From contig NZ_CP012109.1 in the NCBI RefSeq assembly GCF_000280925.3, forward strand, positions 7,956,501-8,020,500: 64,000 bases of DNA, given 5' to 3'. Of the stretch, positions 9,737 through 17,874 are shown one piece after another (the first letter of the stretch is position 1; the number at the start of each line of letters is the position of its first letter). The notes below the pieces were generated by a model that had not been told where the DNA came from, made no database searches, and saw nothing but the letters and a program-made list of their open reading frames with translations. The position numbers and the translations under genes are program-made. This DNA is from Myxococcus hansupus. GTDB lineage: Bacteria; Myxococcota; Myxococcia; Myxococcales; Myxococcaceae.

Positions 9737-11434
9737 TCAGGCGTTCGGCCGGACCATCGTCACCTCGAAGTGCCGCAGGGCGACGGGACCGGTGGTGGGG
9801 CCCTCGCGGTACATCTTGCCCGAGTCCTGGTCCACGTAGAACCGGTTGTTCGGGTTGGTGTCGGCGCCGCGGTCGCGGTGGTTCGTCGCGGGGTCGTGGA
9901 ACGTGTAGTAGGTGCGGCCCTGCTCGTCCACGCCGCGGCCGGTGATGAGGACGAAGTGGTCGGTGATGCCGTCCACGTTGTCCGAGTTCTGACCCGGGCG
10001 GTGGTTGACGCCCACTCCCACGGGCTTGCCCGCGTCGAGCTGGCTGTCGATGTAGTTCAGGCCCCGCTGCGCCGCCGCGCGGTCCACCGTCACGCCGCCG
10101 CCCGTGGCGTCACCCGTGGCCACCTGGATGCGGTTGCCCGGGCCCGTCACGGTGACGCCCGACTGGGCGGCCATGGCCTGCACCGCGCGGAAGCACGCCA
10201 CGTCACCCGCGCGCTCCACCTGCGAGCCGTCGTACTGGCTGATCCACTTCGCGCCCGTCTGGACCGCCGGGCGGTCCCCCGCGGGCGCGATGACCGCCGT
10301 GTCGTTGAAGTCCGTGGGCGTCGCGCTCTCGGCCGCCGTCGTCGTGCCGGACGTCAGGTTCTCCGGACGCGGACGCGGGATGGGGACCTCGGCGGGCAGC
10401 GCCGTGGTGCCGGACGTCAGGTTCTCCGGACGCGGACGCGGGATGGGGACCTCGGCGGGCAGCGCCGTGGTGCCGGACGTCAGGTTCTCCGGGCGCGGGC
10501 GCGGGATGGGGACCTCGGCGGGCGTCGCGGAGGTGTTGCCACCGTCGCGGTAGCCCCGAGCGTCCAGCGCGCGAACCAGCGCCGTCTCGCGCCGCGTCTG
10601 GTCGGCGCGCAGCCGCGTCTCGTTGTGGTCGAAGCCCGCAGCGCGCAGCTCGCCGGCGTCGTTGCGGAACGCGTTCACACGCGCGTCGACCAGCGCCTCG
10701 GGCGTCACGCCGCGGGGGTCCTGCGCCAAGCGGGGCAGCTCGCGGTTGATGAAGTTCTGCGCCGCGCGAGGTGACTGCGTGTGCAGGTCGTAGAAGGTGG
10801 AGGCCAGCAGCGCGTTGTTCGGGTCCAGGCCCGCGCGCTGGGCGGCGGCCTGGTACTGCGGCGTCACCCGGCCCAGCTCACGGTTCCAGAGGGCGTCCGC
10901 TTCCGCCGGCGAGTTCGCGCCCGTGCCCTGGTAGGAGAACGAACCGCGGTTGTGCTTGGCATTACCCGGGTCCGTGTGGCCCCCGTAGCTCGCCGTGAAG
11001 CCGCCGTTCGGCGTGCGGTTGCCTTCCGAGGTGCCAATCACAATGGCGGACTCGGAGTTGGTCCCGCCCTGGCGGAACGCATTCAGGTCGATGTTGCGAT
11101 AGCCATTCTGGGTACCGGAGACACTCGCGGTGCCCGCGGGCGTGACGCCCTGCGCCATGCCCGCCTGGGAGGTGCCGGCCTCGAAGCTGTCACGCCGCTG
11201 TGACCCACCCGTCTGCAGGCCCTCCGGACGCGGCATCGGGCGAGGGGCGTTGGCCGCCGCATCGAACCCGTCGCGCGCACCCGGGATGGTGAGCGTCTTG
11301 CCCGTGATGATGCGGTCCGGGTCGCGGATGTTGTTGGCGCGAGCCAGGGCATCCACGGTGGTGTTGTTGCGCCGCGCAATGGAGGTGAGCGTGTCACCCT
11401 GACGAATTCGGTAGGAGGTGCTGCTGCCAGACAT
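9737..11434 (-). CDS. LysM protein with Pro-rich repeats and C39/papain-like C-terminal domain
   Basis: A 565-residue protein. Residues about 9-52 are a LysM motif (YRIRQGDTLTSIARRNN), which binds peptidoglycan or chitin-like glycans. A helical middle region (about 140-290) is typical of lysozyme-like or phage-associated enzymes but I cannot assign it. Three near-identical 21-residue repeats (AEVPIPRPRPENLTSGT) form a stiff linker. The C-terminal 180 residues show DVACFRAVQAMAAQSG, then VGVGVNHRPG and ITDHFVLITG, a Cys...His arrangement resembling C39-like papain-fold peptidases or amidases. There is no classical signal peptide, as in many myxobacterial effector-like proteins. The ATG at 11434 has GGAG upstream; an ATG at 11446 is possible. 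Confidence 0.65.
   Translation of the reverse strand: MSGSSTSYRIRQGDTLTSIARRNNTTVDALARANNIRDPDRIITGKTLTIPGARDGFDAAANAPRPMPRPEGLQTGGSQRRDSFEAGTSQAGMAQGVTPAGTASVSGTQNGYRNIDLNAFRQGGTNSESAIVIGTSEGNRTPNGGFTASYGGHTDPGNAKHNRGSFSYQGTGANSPAEADALWNRELGRVTPQYQAAAQRAGLDPNNALLASTFYDLHTQSPRAAQNFINRELPRLAQDPRGVTPEALVDARVNAFRNDAGELRAAGFDHNETRLRADQTRRETALVRALDARGYRDGGNTSATPAEVPIPRPRPENLTSGTTALPAEVPIPRPRPENLTSGTTALPAEVPIPRPRPENLTSGTTTAAESATPTDFNDTAVIAPAGDRPAVQTGAKWISQYDGSQVERAGDVACFRAVQAMAAQSGVTVTGPGNRIQVATGDATGGGVTVDRAAAQRGLNYIDSQLDAGKPVGVGVNHRPGQNSDNVDGITDHFVLITGRGVDEQGRTYYTFHDPATNHRDRGADTNPNNRFYVDQDSGKMYREGPTTGPVALRHFEVTMVRPNA
10344..10528 (-). repeat. Three tandem 63-bp repeats in the LysM gene
   Basis: Three copies of a 63-bp unit, the first two nearly identical and the third with two G-for-A changes, encode the VPIPRPRPENLTSGT linker repeats. 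The period is a multiple of three, so copy number can change without a frameshift. Such tracts are prone to slippage and to assembly collapse. Confidence 0.9.
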
Positions 11435-11606
11435 TGTCGGCTCCATGGGGGGGCGATTGATTCAGACGCCTCCATGGTTTTCCGGATCAATTTCTGAAAG
11501 TTGCGTAAGCCGCGAAAGCAACAGTAACAGCGTTTTAATCCAGTATTCCCAAACGCCAAATAACGCAACGCAACAATGAGGTAGACTCAGACACCCCACT
11601 GGGTTC

Positions 11607-11643
11607 TGTGACGCAAGCGTTGCAATCGCAAACTTGCGTCACA
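11607..11643 (-). terminator. Perfect 11-bp inverted repeat after the porin gene
   Basis: The arms TGTGACGCAAG (11607-11617) and CTTGCGTCACA (11633-11643) match perfectly around a 15-nt loop. It begins 6 bp beyond the porin stop codon. No T-tract follows, so it may be a factor-assisted terminator or RNA-stabilising stem. Its half-site TGACGCAA recurs near 17722, so a protein-binding role cannot be excluded. The rest of 11435-11649 is comparatively AT-rich and probably holds the LysM gene promoter. Confidence 0.55.
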
Positions 11644-11649
11644 GGTGGG

Positions 11650-12987
11650 TCAATAATTGACCTGAAGCTGCACCCGCGTCACGTGGCCCTGTTGCTGGAT
11701 GTAGGGGTAGCGCGACGAGGTCCGGTCCGCGATGAGATAGGCGCCCGTCAGCTCGAGCGCCTTGTTGATCTGCCACTCGGCGCCCAGCTCCACCTCGCGC
11801 ACGTCGTAGCGCGGCGCGTTGGTCTCGAACTTCTTGCCGCCTTCGTAGATGGTGCCGCGGATGTAGGGGATGAGGGACACGCCCACCACTCCGTCCAGCT
11901 TGTACATGAGCTGGGCATAGCCGCCCCGGAGCCGCCGACTGTCGATGAGCAGGCCATCGACGGGCCCCTCGCCCAGCGAGGGACCTCGGCCCAGGTTGTA
12001 CTCGGCCTGGAAGCCCAGCGGCTGCGGGTAGATGGTCAGGCTGACGATGGCCCGCGCATCCACCTGGTCATCGCCCCGGGCGAGCGCATAGGGCGCACCG
12101 TCCCGAGGGGAGGCGCTGAGATTGAAGCGGCCGTAGTACCCGCCCACGCCCGCTTCGACGAACTGCGAGCCGAACAGGAAGGGCCACGTGACACGCACGA
12201 CACCATGGGGCGTGTCATTGCGCTCGGCGCGGTTGGCCGTCTGGCCATTGTAGACGCCAAAGCCCACCACGCCGTAGTCGCCCGAGCCCTTCAGGCCGCT
12301 GTCGACGAGGAACTTGAAGCGCTGCCGGATGGTGTCGGGCGCCCAGTAGAAGAAGACGCCCAAATCCCGCTCATCCTTGAGCGCGCTGTTGATGGCGTCG
12401 TTGCGGTCCAGCGCGAGACGGTTCTGGCTGGACTGGAGGTTCTCGAAGCCGAACGGCACCTTCGACTGGCCCACGCGCAGACGGAACTCCTTCTTCGCGT
12501 CCAGGAAGATGTCCGCGTACCAGTCCCGCATGATGGTGACGTGGTACTGGTCCCCGATGACCGAGGCGAAGTCCGGCTGGAGGTAGATGGACACCCGGTC
12601 ATGGACGTCGCCAAACAAGATGACGCGCGCCCGGCGGATGCCAAAGCCATTGTCCTTGCCGAGGAAGCGGTCGCCCTGGTCGTTGATGAGCGCGTCATTC
12701 ACCCGGAAGCTGGGGAGCCGGTTGTAGCGGAACTGCGTGTAGCCCCGGATGCGGATGCGCTCGTACCAGGCCTGCTCCTTCTTCTCGGGAGGCGCGGACG
12801 GCTCGGGCTTCTCCGGCCGGGCGGGCTCAGGAACGGGCTCGGGCGCCGGCGCTTCGGGCGATGCGGCCTCACCGGGGGCTGGGGGCACGGCTTCGTCTTG
12901 TTGCGCGTGCGCCAACGGGGACAGCAGCAGCGCGGTACCGGACAGCAGAGCCTGGAGAGCAACACGGAACGATGCGGTGGAGGACAT
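11650..12987 (-). CDS. Phosphate-selective porin O/P-type outer-membrane protein
   Basis: A 445-residue protein. A clear signal peptide ends LAHAQQ near residue 30, followed by a Pro/Glu/Ala-rich linker to about residue 70. The mature barrel begins IRIRGYTQFRYN and contains RRARVILFGDVHDRVSIYLQPDF and LRVGQSKVPFGFENLQSSQNR, motifs characteristic of the porin O/P family (PF07396); it ends in QLQVNY with a terminal aromatic residue. The family forms anion-selective, often polyphosphate- or phosphate-specific, channels in the outer membrane. No transporter genes adjoin it. The ATG at 12987 gives the signal peptide directly. Confidence 0.85.
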   Translation of the reverse strand: MSSTASFRVALQALLSGTALLLSPLAHAQQDEAVPPAPGEAASPEAPAPEPVPEPARPEKPEPSAPPEKKEQAWYERIRIRGYTQFRYNRLPSFRVNDALINDQGDRFLGKDNGFGIRRARVILFGDVHDRVSIYLQPDFASVIGDQYHVTIMRDWYADIFLDAKKEFRLRVGQSKVPFGFENLQSSQNRLALDRNDAINSALKDERDLGVFFYWAPDTIRQRFKFLVDSGLKGSGDYGVVGFGVYNGQTANRAERNDTPHGVVRVTWPFLFGSQFVEAGVGGYYGRFNLSASPRDGAPYALARGDDQVDARAIVSLTIYPQPLGFQAEYNLGRGPSLGEGPVDGLLIDSRRLRGGYAQLMYKLDGVVGVSLIPYIRGTIYEGGKKFETNAPRYDVREVELGAEWQINKALELTGAYLIADRTSSRYPYIQQQGHVTRVQLQVNY

Positions 12988-13142
12988 GAAGGCGCGAACC
13001 TGCCGACGGCGCGCGAAGGCGCGTCCGGGGTCGAAGTTGCGCTCCCGTTACAAGACGGGATGCAGGGCCGCAACGCAACGGACCCTGTTGTTGCCCCACC
13101 GTCACAGGCTGCACGACCGTGTCACCCAACGGCCCAACACAC

Positions 13143-13158
13143 GTCACCCGTTCGTGAC
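13143..13158. promoter_or_regulatory. Inverted repeat GTCAC-N6-GTGAC upstream of the porin
   Basis: GTCAC (13143-13147) and GTGAC (13154-13158) form a 5-bp inverted repeat in the 199-bp gap between the porin start and the end of htpX. Further GTCAC-type elements lie at 13100-13130. It may be an operator for the porin; nothing else is seen in this gap. Confidence 0.3.
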
Positions 13159-13186
13159 ATGTGTCGGGCCGCGCCCTTCACGAACT

Positions 13187-14104
13187 TCAGCGCTTCCAGC
13201 TCCCGTCCACCAGCCGCTGGATGCGCAGCTCGAGCGGGGGGTGGCTGGAGAAGAGCGCCATCATCCCGCCACCGCGAATGCCGAACGCCTGCATGTTGGA
13301 CGGCAGCATGGCCGGCTCGCCCTGCTGCATGCGCAGCCGGTCCAGGGCTCGCGCCATGGCTGAGGGGTCCACCAACTGCGCCCCGCCGTCGTCCGCGCGG
13401 AACTCCCGGCGGCGGCTGTACCAGGCCACGATGATGCTGGCGCCAATGCCAAACACGATTTGGAGCACCAGGCTGGTGATGAAGTAGGCCGGCCCCGTGC
13501 CGCCGCTCTCCTCGCCGTCCTCGGAGCGGCTGAGGAAGCGGTCCACGAAGAAGCCCACCACGCGGCTCAGGAAGATGACGAAGGTGTTGAGCACGCCCTG
13601 CAGCAGGGTGAGCGTCACCATGTCACCGTTGGCCACGTGGGCCACCTCATGGCCGAGCACGGCCTCCACCTCGTCCCGGCGCATGCCGTGGAGCAGGCCG
13701 GTGGACACCGCCACCAGGGCGCTGTTGCGGTTGGCGCCCGTGGCGAAGGCGTTCATGTCCGGGCTGTCGTAGATGGCCACGTCCGGCATGCCGATGCCCG
13801 CGTCCCGCGCGAGCCGGCGCACCGTCTCCAAGAGCCACTGCTCGGCCTCCGAGCGCGGCTGCTGGATGACCTGCGCCCCGGTGCTCCACTTCGCCATGGG
13901 CTTGGACAGGAGCAGCGAGATGATGGAACCGCCGAAGCCCATCACCGCCGCCATGATGAGCAGCCCTGGCAGGTTCAGGTTCACGCCCTGACGGACCATC
14001 AGGTTCTCCACCCCGATGATCCGCCCGACGATGGCCAGCATCGCGACCACCGCGAGGTTGGTCAGGACGAACAAGGTGATGCGCTTCGCGAAGCTTCCCT
14101 TCAT
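13187..14104 (-). CDS. htpX: HtpX-family M48 membrane zinc metalloprotease
   Basis: A 305-residue protein of normal HtpX length. Two N-terminal membrane segments (about 8-30 and 45-66) precede a cytoplasmic M48 domain with the zinc motif HEVAH near residue 147 and the third ligand in RRREFRADDGGA; two more hydrophobic helices lie between them. The C-terminus SSHPPLELRIQRL is the conserved end of the family. HtpX degrades damaged membrane proteins together with FtsH and is often heat-shock controlled. A GGGAGAGAGGG ribosome site precedes the ATG. It lies 177 bp downstream of lanM on the same strand, but hairpins in the gap suggest separate transcription. Confidence 0.92.
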   Translation of the reverse strand: MKGSFAKRITLFVLTNLAVVAMLAIVGRIIGVENLMVRQGVNLNLPGLLIMAAVMGFGGSIISLLLSKPMAKWSTGAQVIQQPRSEAEQWLLETVRRLARDAGIGMPDVAIYDSPDMNAFATGANRNSALVAVSTGLLHGMRRDEVEAVLGHEVAHVANGDMVTLTLLQGVLNTFVIFLSRVVGFFVDRFLSRSEDGEESGGTGPAYFITSLVLQIVFGIGASIIVAWYSRRREFRADDGGAQLVDPSAMARALDRLRMQQGEPAMLPSNMQAFGIRGGGMMALFSSHPPLELRIQRLVDGSWKR

Positions 14105-14183
14105 GGCCCTCTCTCCCTAGAAAAAACCTTGGGGACAACATTCAGCAGCGCGAGGCGAATGCAAGCTCCGCCGGCCGCTTCTT

Positions 14184-14246
14184 GTCCCATTGGGACTAGA
14201 ACAGCCTCCCAGGAGGCCGCTTCCCAAGGTTGTTCCTTCAGGGAAC
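14184..14246. promoter_or_regulatory. Cluster of short inverted repeats between lanM and htpX
   Basis: Three palindromes lie in the gap: GTCCCA-T-TGGGAC (14184-14196), GCCTCC-CA-GGAGGC (about 14203-14217), and GTTCC with GGAAC (about 14231-14246). AACCTTGGG near 14131 also mirrors CCCAAGGTT near 14223. They could form the lanM terminator and an htpX operator. No CIRCE element was seen. Confidence 0.4.
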
Positions 14247-14281
14247 GAAGGTTTTCTCTATGGAACGGCGCCGCGGGCCTT

Positions 14282-17134
14282 CTACGGGGTGCCCGCCAGG
14301 CCGCCAGGCCGCGCGCCAGGCGGTTCCTCGCGCCGGTCCAACAGCAGCGGGGTGGCGAGCCGGCTCTCGGGATGCATCTCCAGCAGGAGGTGGAGGATGC
14401 CGCCGATGCCGGGCATCACTCCCGGGGTGAAGGCGTTTCGGGACCAGCCGCCCACCGGCCCCCGCTCTTCCAGGCCGGAGAGGATGGCCGCATCCCAGCC
14501 ATCCCGGTCCGCGCCCACCGCCTCCGGGTCCAGGCGGCGCCACCGCTCCAGCAGCTCCCACAACCCCAGGTCGCCATGGCACAGCGTGTGGCTCCAGCCG
14601 AAGCCCTCGCGGAGCCCGGCGGCGACCGCCCGGCGCGCCACGTCCAGGTGGCGCGCGGAGCCGGTGCGGACGTGCAGGTCACACGCCGCGAGGCCAATCC
14701 CCGTGCTGCCATGACACCAGTTGGTGAGGAAGCGCGAGCCCACGCCGTTGCGCGCGTCCCGCCAGTTGCCCACGTCCGGGTCGAAGAGCGTCTCCTCGAA
14801 GTCGAAGGCCGCGTGCGCCAGGTCGAGCCACGACTGCCGCTCCGCCTGGGTGCCCGCGCCGCTCAGCGTCAGCCGCGCGAGCGCCCAGCCCATGCCCGTG
14901 GCGCCATGGGCGAAGCCGCCAATGGCCTCGGGGAACATCGACGTGGCCCAGCGCGCGCCGGACGCGTCCCGGGTGGCCGTGGCGACAATCCTGCGCCCGG
15001 CCCTGACGGCGACGTCCCGCCACCGCTCCTCGCGCGTCAGGCTGGCGAGGTTGAGCAGGGGGACGACAACGCCGGACACGCCATCGAGCACGTCCAGCAG
15101 CCGGTCGTCCTCGAAGCGCTGCTCCGCCAGCAAGGCCGCGCGGGCCCGGGCACGCTCCAGCATCCAGGGCTCGCCCTGGAGTTCGTAGAGCGAGCTCCAC
15201 GTCCACACCTGGGAAGCCAGCCCCAGGTAGGCGCCCACCGTCTTCGTGGGGACCTGGTCCTCCGTGGCGCGGAGCACGGCGAGCGTGCCCTCGTACAACG
15301 CGTCCAGGCCCGCCACCGCGTCCGCGCGTCCCTGGGCGTGCTCATGCAGATATTCGGCGAGGCAGAGGGCGACGCCGCCCTGGCCCGTGTAGACATCCGC
15401 CGCCAGGGGCCGGATGGCCCAGCCGTGCTCGGCGAGGATGGGGCTGACCCAGGTCACGGTGCCGTCGGTGCCCTGGATGGCGTTGTCGCGTAAGCGCTCC
15501 AACAGGCTCGCCGCCATGGCCCTGCGGCGGCGGTCGAGGTGTTCCCGCTGGGGATGGGGCGGAAGCTGCTGCCGGGGCGGCGGCGCTCGCTCGTTGAGAT
15601 ACGCGATGACCAACGCGCCCTGGATGGTCATCTCCTCCAGCGGGAAGTCGGCGGTCCGCCAATCCGCGAGGTGGTGCTGGATGAGCGCCTCGTCCACGGT
15701 GGCGGTGAAGACGGGCACGTCGCCCGCGAGCATGTCGCGCACCTCGCCGTCGATGAGCTCGGGCTCCGTGGGCGCACCGGGGGAGGACTCCGCGTTGCGC
15801 CGCAGGATGTCGCGTCCCCGAGCCACGGCCGCGGGCTCGTCGTGCAGCGACGCGGGATGCCACAACATGCGGATGATTTCCGCGTAGACCTGCGTGGGCC
15901 TGCGAATGCGACGGACCTCCCGGCCGCCGAAACGACGCAGCAACGGGTGGGGACCGGCGTCCCGCTGCTGAAGCGTGGCGGTGACCTCATTGAAGCCCGC
16001 GACCACCTGGTCCCAGTACAACGCCAGGACAGGCGTGGGACTGGGGTGGTTCTTCGACGCGGAACGCTCCACCTGCGTCATGCCCATCCGCGCCGCCCCG
16101 GTGCCGCCATCCACGATGGTGGGCATGGGAATCAGGGGCTGCTGCCCCGGCAGGGAGCCCGCGGCGGAGATGTCCAGGCCCGCCAGCGCCAGCCCATCCG
16201 CGCGAATGGGCAGGATGCCGGTGCGCAGCACGGTGCGACGGATGAGCGCCGCGGCGATGTCCACCGCCTGCCCCCGGCCCGAGGCGGGAACGAAGGGGTC
16301 CGGACAGAACAGGCTCTCCACATCCACCACGATGGGCACCGGGCCCGCCGCCACGATGTTCTCCGAGTGCAGGTCCGTCCCACCCACCAGCCGCATCACC
16401 GCGAGCCAGTGCCCCAGGTTGCGATAGAAGCGTGACAGCTCGGCATCGCCCTCGCAGTAGCGGTGCTCGACGAACTCCGCCCAGCCGTAGCCGTCACGCG
16501 CCACGACACCAGGAACCCGGATGCGCACCTCCTCCGGGACGCCCGACAGCACGTCCTCGAGCAGCTCACGCACGGACTGGTCCAACTGCACGGACCGGGG
16601 CTTGTACATCACCTTTCCCAGCTCGAGCTCCAGCCGCGCCACCGCCTGGCCTCCCCGGTGCGTGTCCCCTTCCCCCAGGAAGATGGCCTTCAAATCGCCC
16701 TGGGGCCGGCCCGACAGATTGCCCAGCAGCGCCCGGTCGGCGGCGAAGCGCTCCGCGAGCTGAAGCACGGCGCCCACCTGGTTCTGGCACAGGGCCGCCA
16801 GCCGCCGATGCAGCGTGGGGTAGCGGCCGCGCAGATGGGCGTCGAAGTCGGGCGTGCAGGTCAGCTCGAGGAACTGCGTCCAGCGCTCGCGCTCGTCCTC
16901 GGCGGTGAGCCGTCCCGTCAGCGTGGCGGCGTGGAGCTCCAGCAGGAACATGCGGTTGAGGCGGAGCTGCGCGGTGTCGCGAAGGCGGCGGGCGGCGGCC
17001 TCATCCAGGACGGCGCGCTCGGCATCCCCCAGCTTGCGAACCTGACCGAGGCGCTCCCGCAGCGCCGCGAGGAACGGCTCGATGAGCCTGTCGACTGGAC
17101 GCGCGAACCAACCAGAGTCGGAGTTCCCGGACAT
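14282..17134 (-). CDS. Class II lanthipeptide synthetase LanM
   Basis: A 950-residue bifunctional enzyme that dehydrates Ser/Thr of a precursor peptide and forms (methyl)lanthionine rings with Cys. The N-terminal DUF4135 kinase/lyase domain shows VMYKPRSVQLD, GGTDLHSENIV near residue 250, and VDVESLF. The C-terminal LanC-like cyclase has the zinc ligands in NWCHGSTGIG (Cys near 805) and LCHGD (Cys-His near 851), and the family end motif PGIGGI. Both halves look intact. The ATG at 17134 follows GAGGTG; a GTG three codons earlier is possible. The precursor gene lies 113 bp upstream on the same strand, with a hairpin between them. No dedicated LanT exporter/peptidase is nearby. Confidence 0.93.
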   Translation of the reverse strand: MSGNSDSGWFARPVDRLIEPFLAALRERLGQVRKLGDAERAVLDEAAARRLRDTAQLRLNRMFLLELHAATLTGRLTAEDERERWTQFLELTCTPDFDAHLRGRYPTLHRRLAALCQNQVGAVLQLAERFAADRALLGNLSGRPQGDLKAIFLGEGDTHRGGQAVARLELELGKVMYKPRSVQLDQSVRELLEDVLSGVPEEVRIRVPGVVARDGYGWAEFVEHRYCEGDAELSRFYRNLGHWLAVMRLVGGTDLHSENIVAAGPVPIVVDVESLFCPDPFVPASGRGQAVDIAAALIRRTVLRTGILPIRADGLALAGLDISAAGSLPGQQPLIPMPTIVDGGTGAARMGMTQVERSASKNHPSPTPVLALYWDQVVAGFNEVTATLQQRDAGPHPLLRRFGGREVRRIRRPTQVYAEIIRMLWHPASLHDEPAAVARGRDILRRNAESSPGAPTEPELIDGEVRDMLAGDVPVFTATVDEALIQHHLADWRTADFPLEEMTIQGALVIAYLNERAPPPRQQLPPHPQREHLDRRRRAMAASLLERLRDNAIQGTDGTVTWVSPILAEHGWAIRPLAADVYTGQGGVALCLAEYLHEHAQGRADAVAGLDALYEGTLAVLRATEDQVPTKTVGAYLGLASQVWTWSSLYELQGEPWMLERARARAALLAEQRFEDDRLLDVLDGVSGVVVPLLNLASLTREERWRDVAVRAGRRIVATATRDASGARWATSMFPEAIGGFAHGATGMGWALARLTLSGAGTQAERQSWLDLAHAAFDFEETLFDPDVGNWRDARNGVGSRFLTNWCHGSTGIGLAACDLHVRTGSARHLDVARRAVAAGLREGFGWSHTLCHGDLGLWELLERWRRLDPEAVGADRDGWDAAILSGLEERGPVGGWSRNAFTPGVMPGIGGILHLLLEMHPESRLATPLLLDRREEPPGARPGGLAGTP

Positions 17135-17179
17135 GCACCGCACCTCGTCGTGAGTGGCCGTACGAACGCCCGAAGGGCT

Positions 17180-17206
17180 GGCGCCGGAAGGCGGGCTTCC
17201 GACGCC
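17180..17206 (-). terminator. Attenuator-like hairpin between lanA and lanM
   Basis: The arms GGCGCCGGAAG (17180-17190) and CTTCCGACGCC (17196-17206) pair over 11 bp with one mismatch around a 5-nt loop. A second small stem (GCCCTTCGGGC on the minus strand) lies immediately downstream. Hairpins in this position in lantibiotic operons typically let the precursor be expressed more than the synthetase. Confidence 0.6.
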
Positions 17207-17247
17207 ACCTCGTGGCGCTCAGCAGGGGATGATGGGCGCCGAACGAC

Positions 17248-17451
17248 TCAGCAGCAGAACCCCGTGCCCGAGGCGCTGCACGAGCTACAGCCCGTGAAAA
17301 TCATCAGGGACTCGTCGGTCAGCGCGGCCTCCGTCGCGTCGCCACCCACGTACAGCGGTCCCGCCGGATTCGACACCCCGTGAGCCTCCTCGGAACCGGA
17401 GAGCCAGCCCGCCAGGATTTCCTGCACGCGTGCATCGGTCATCTTCGCCAT
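17248..17451 (-). CDS. Class II lanthipeptide precursor peptide
   Basis: A 67-residue peptide. The leader is helical and acidic (TDARVQEILAGWLSG), with a double-glycine motif at residues 36-37 (LYVGG). The C-terminus TGCSSCSASGTGFCC holds four Cys and several Ser/Thr, enough for up to four thioether rings. The ATG at 17451 is chosen because GGGAGG lies 7 bases upstream; longer in-frame starts lack a site. It is directly followed by lanM. The GG site predicts cleavage by a C39-type or bacteriocin-processing protease, but none is encoded adjacent. Exact core boundary and ring pattern are unknown. Confidence 0.85.
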   Translation of the reverse strand: MAKMTDARVQEILAGWLSGSEEAHGVSNPAGPLYVGGDATEAALTDESLMIFTGCSSCSASGTGFCC

Positions 17452-17642
17452 GAACGTCCTCCCATCGGATTGAACGAACAGCGTCATGCGCGGGGAACTC
17501 ACCGCCGGAACGCGGTCAGCGCCCGCGCAGGCAATGACAAACCAGACGTTTCAAGGGACCGTCTTGTCCGGGCGCGCCATCCGAGCCGCCATCCGCGAAC
17601 TTCTGGACACCCCGCGCGCGACGGCAAGCCCGCAGCGACGGT

Positions 17643-17680
17643 TGGGAATGAACGGGGGACATTCCCATGGAAGATTTCCA
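17643..17680. promoter_or_regulatory. Two adjacent palindromes upstream of lanA
   Basis: TGGGAATG (17643-17650) and CATTCCCA (17660-17667) are perfect 8-bp arms around 9 nt. Directly after lies TGGAA-GAT-TTCCA (17668-17680). They occupy the 423-bp non-coding interval between the divergent lanA and carboxypeptidase genes, about 190 bp from each start, and look like dyad operator sites. The regulator is unknown. Confidence 0.5.
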
Positions 17681-17732
17681 CCACAATGAATGACACGAGT
17701 CACGCCGGCCCTCTGTCACCTTGACGCAACTT

Positions 17733-17779
17733 TTCCGTCACGAGGTGAAATGCCTCTCAAGTTCGAGCGCGTGACGGAA
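17733..17779. promoter_or_regulatory. 10-bp inverted repeat with long spacer
   Basis: TTCCGTCACG (17733-17742) and CGTGACGGAA (17770-17779) are perfect arms separated by 27 nt. They are flanked by two copies of TTGACGCA (17721 and about 17793), the second of which could act as a -35-like element for the downstream carboxypeptidase gene. No convincing -10 is visible. Confidence 0.35.
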
Positions 17780-17874
17780 CCGACACGTGGTTTTGACGCA
17801 GCCCCAGGCAACTTTCTTTGAGCGGTTGGGAAAATGGGTCCAACTCCATTCTTCTGCTAAGGGAAGACCCCCCA

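Noticed and set aside
10344..10528. Possible CRISPR-like array
   Set aside because: Three directly abutting in-frame 63-bp copies with no spacers; it is a protein linker repeat.
13187..14104. HtpX as the leader peptidase of the adjacent lanthipeptide
   Set aside because: HtpX is a conserved membrane quality-control protease and is separated from lanM by 177 bp with several hairpins.
17540..17580. Possible sigma-54 promoter of lanA (TGG...TGC on the minus strand)
   Set aside because: The GG and GC elements are one base too close for the -24/-12 spacing.
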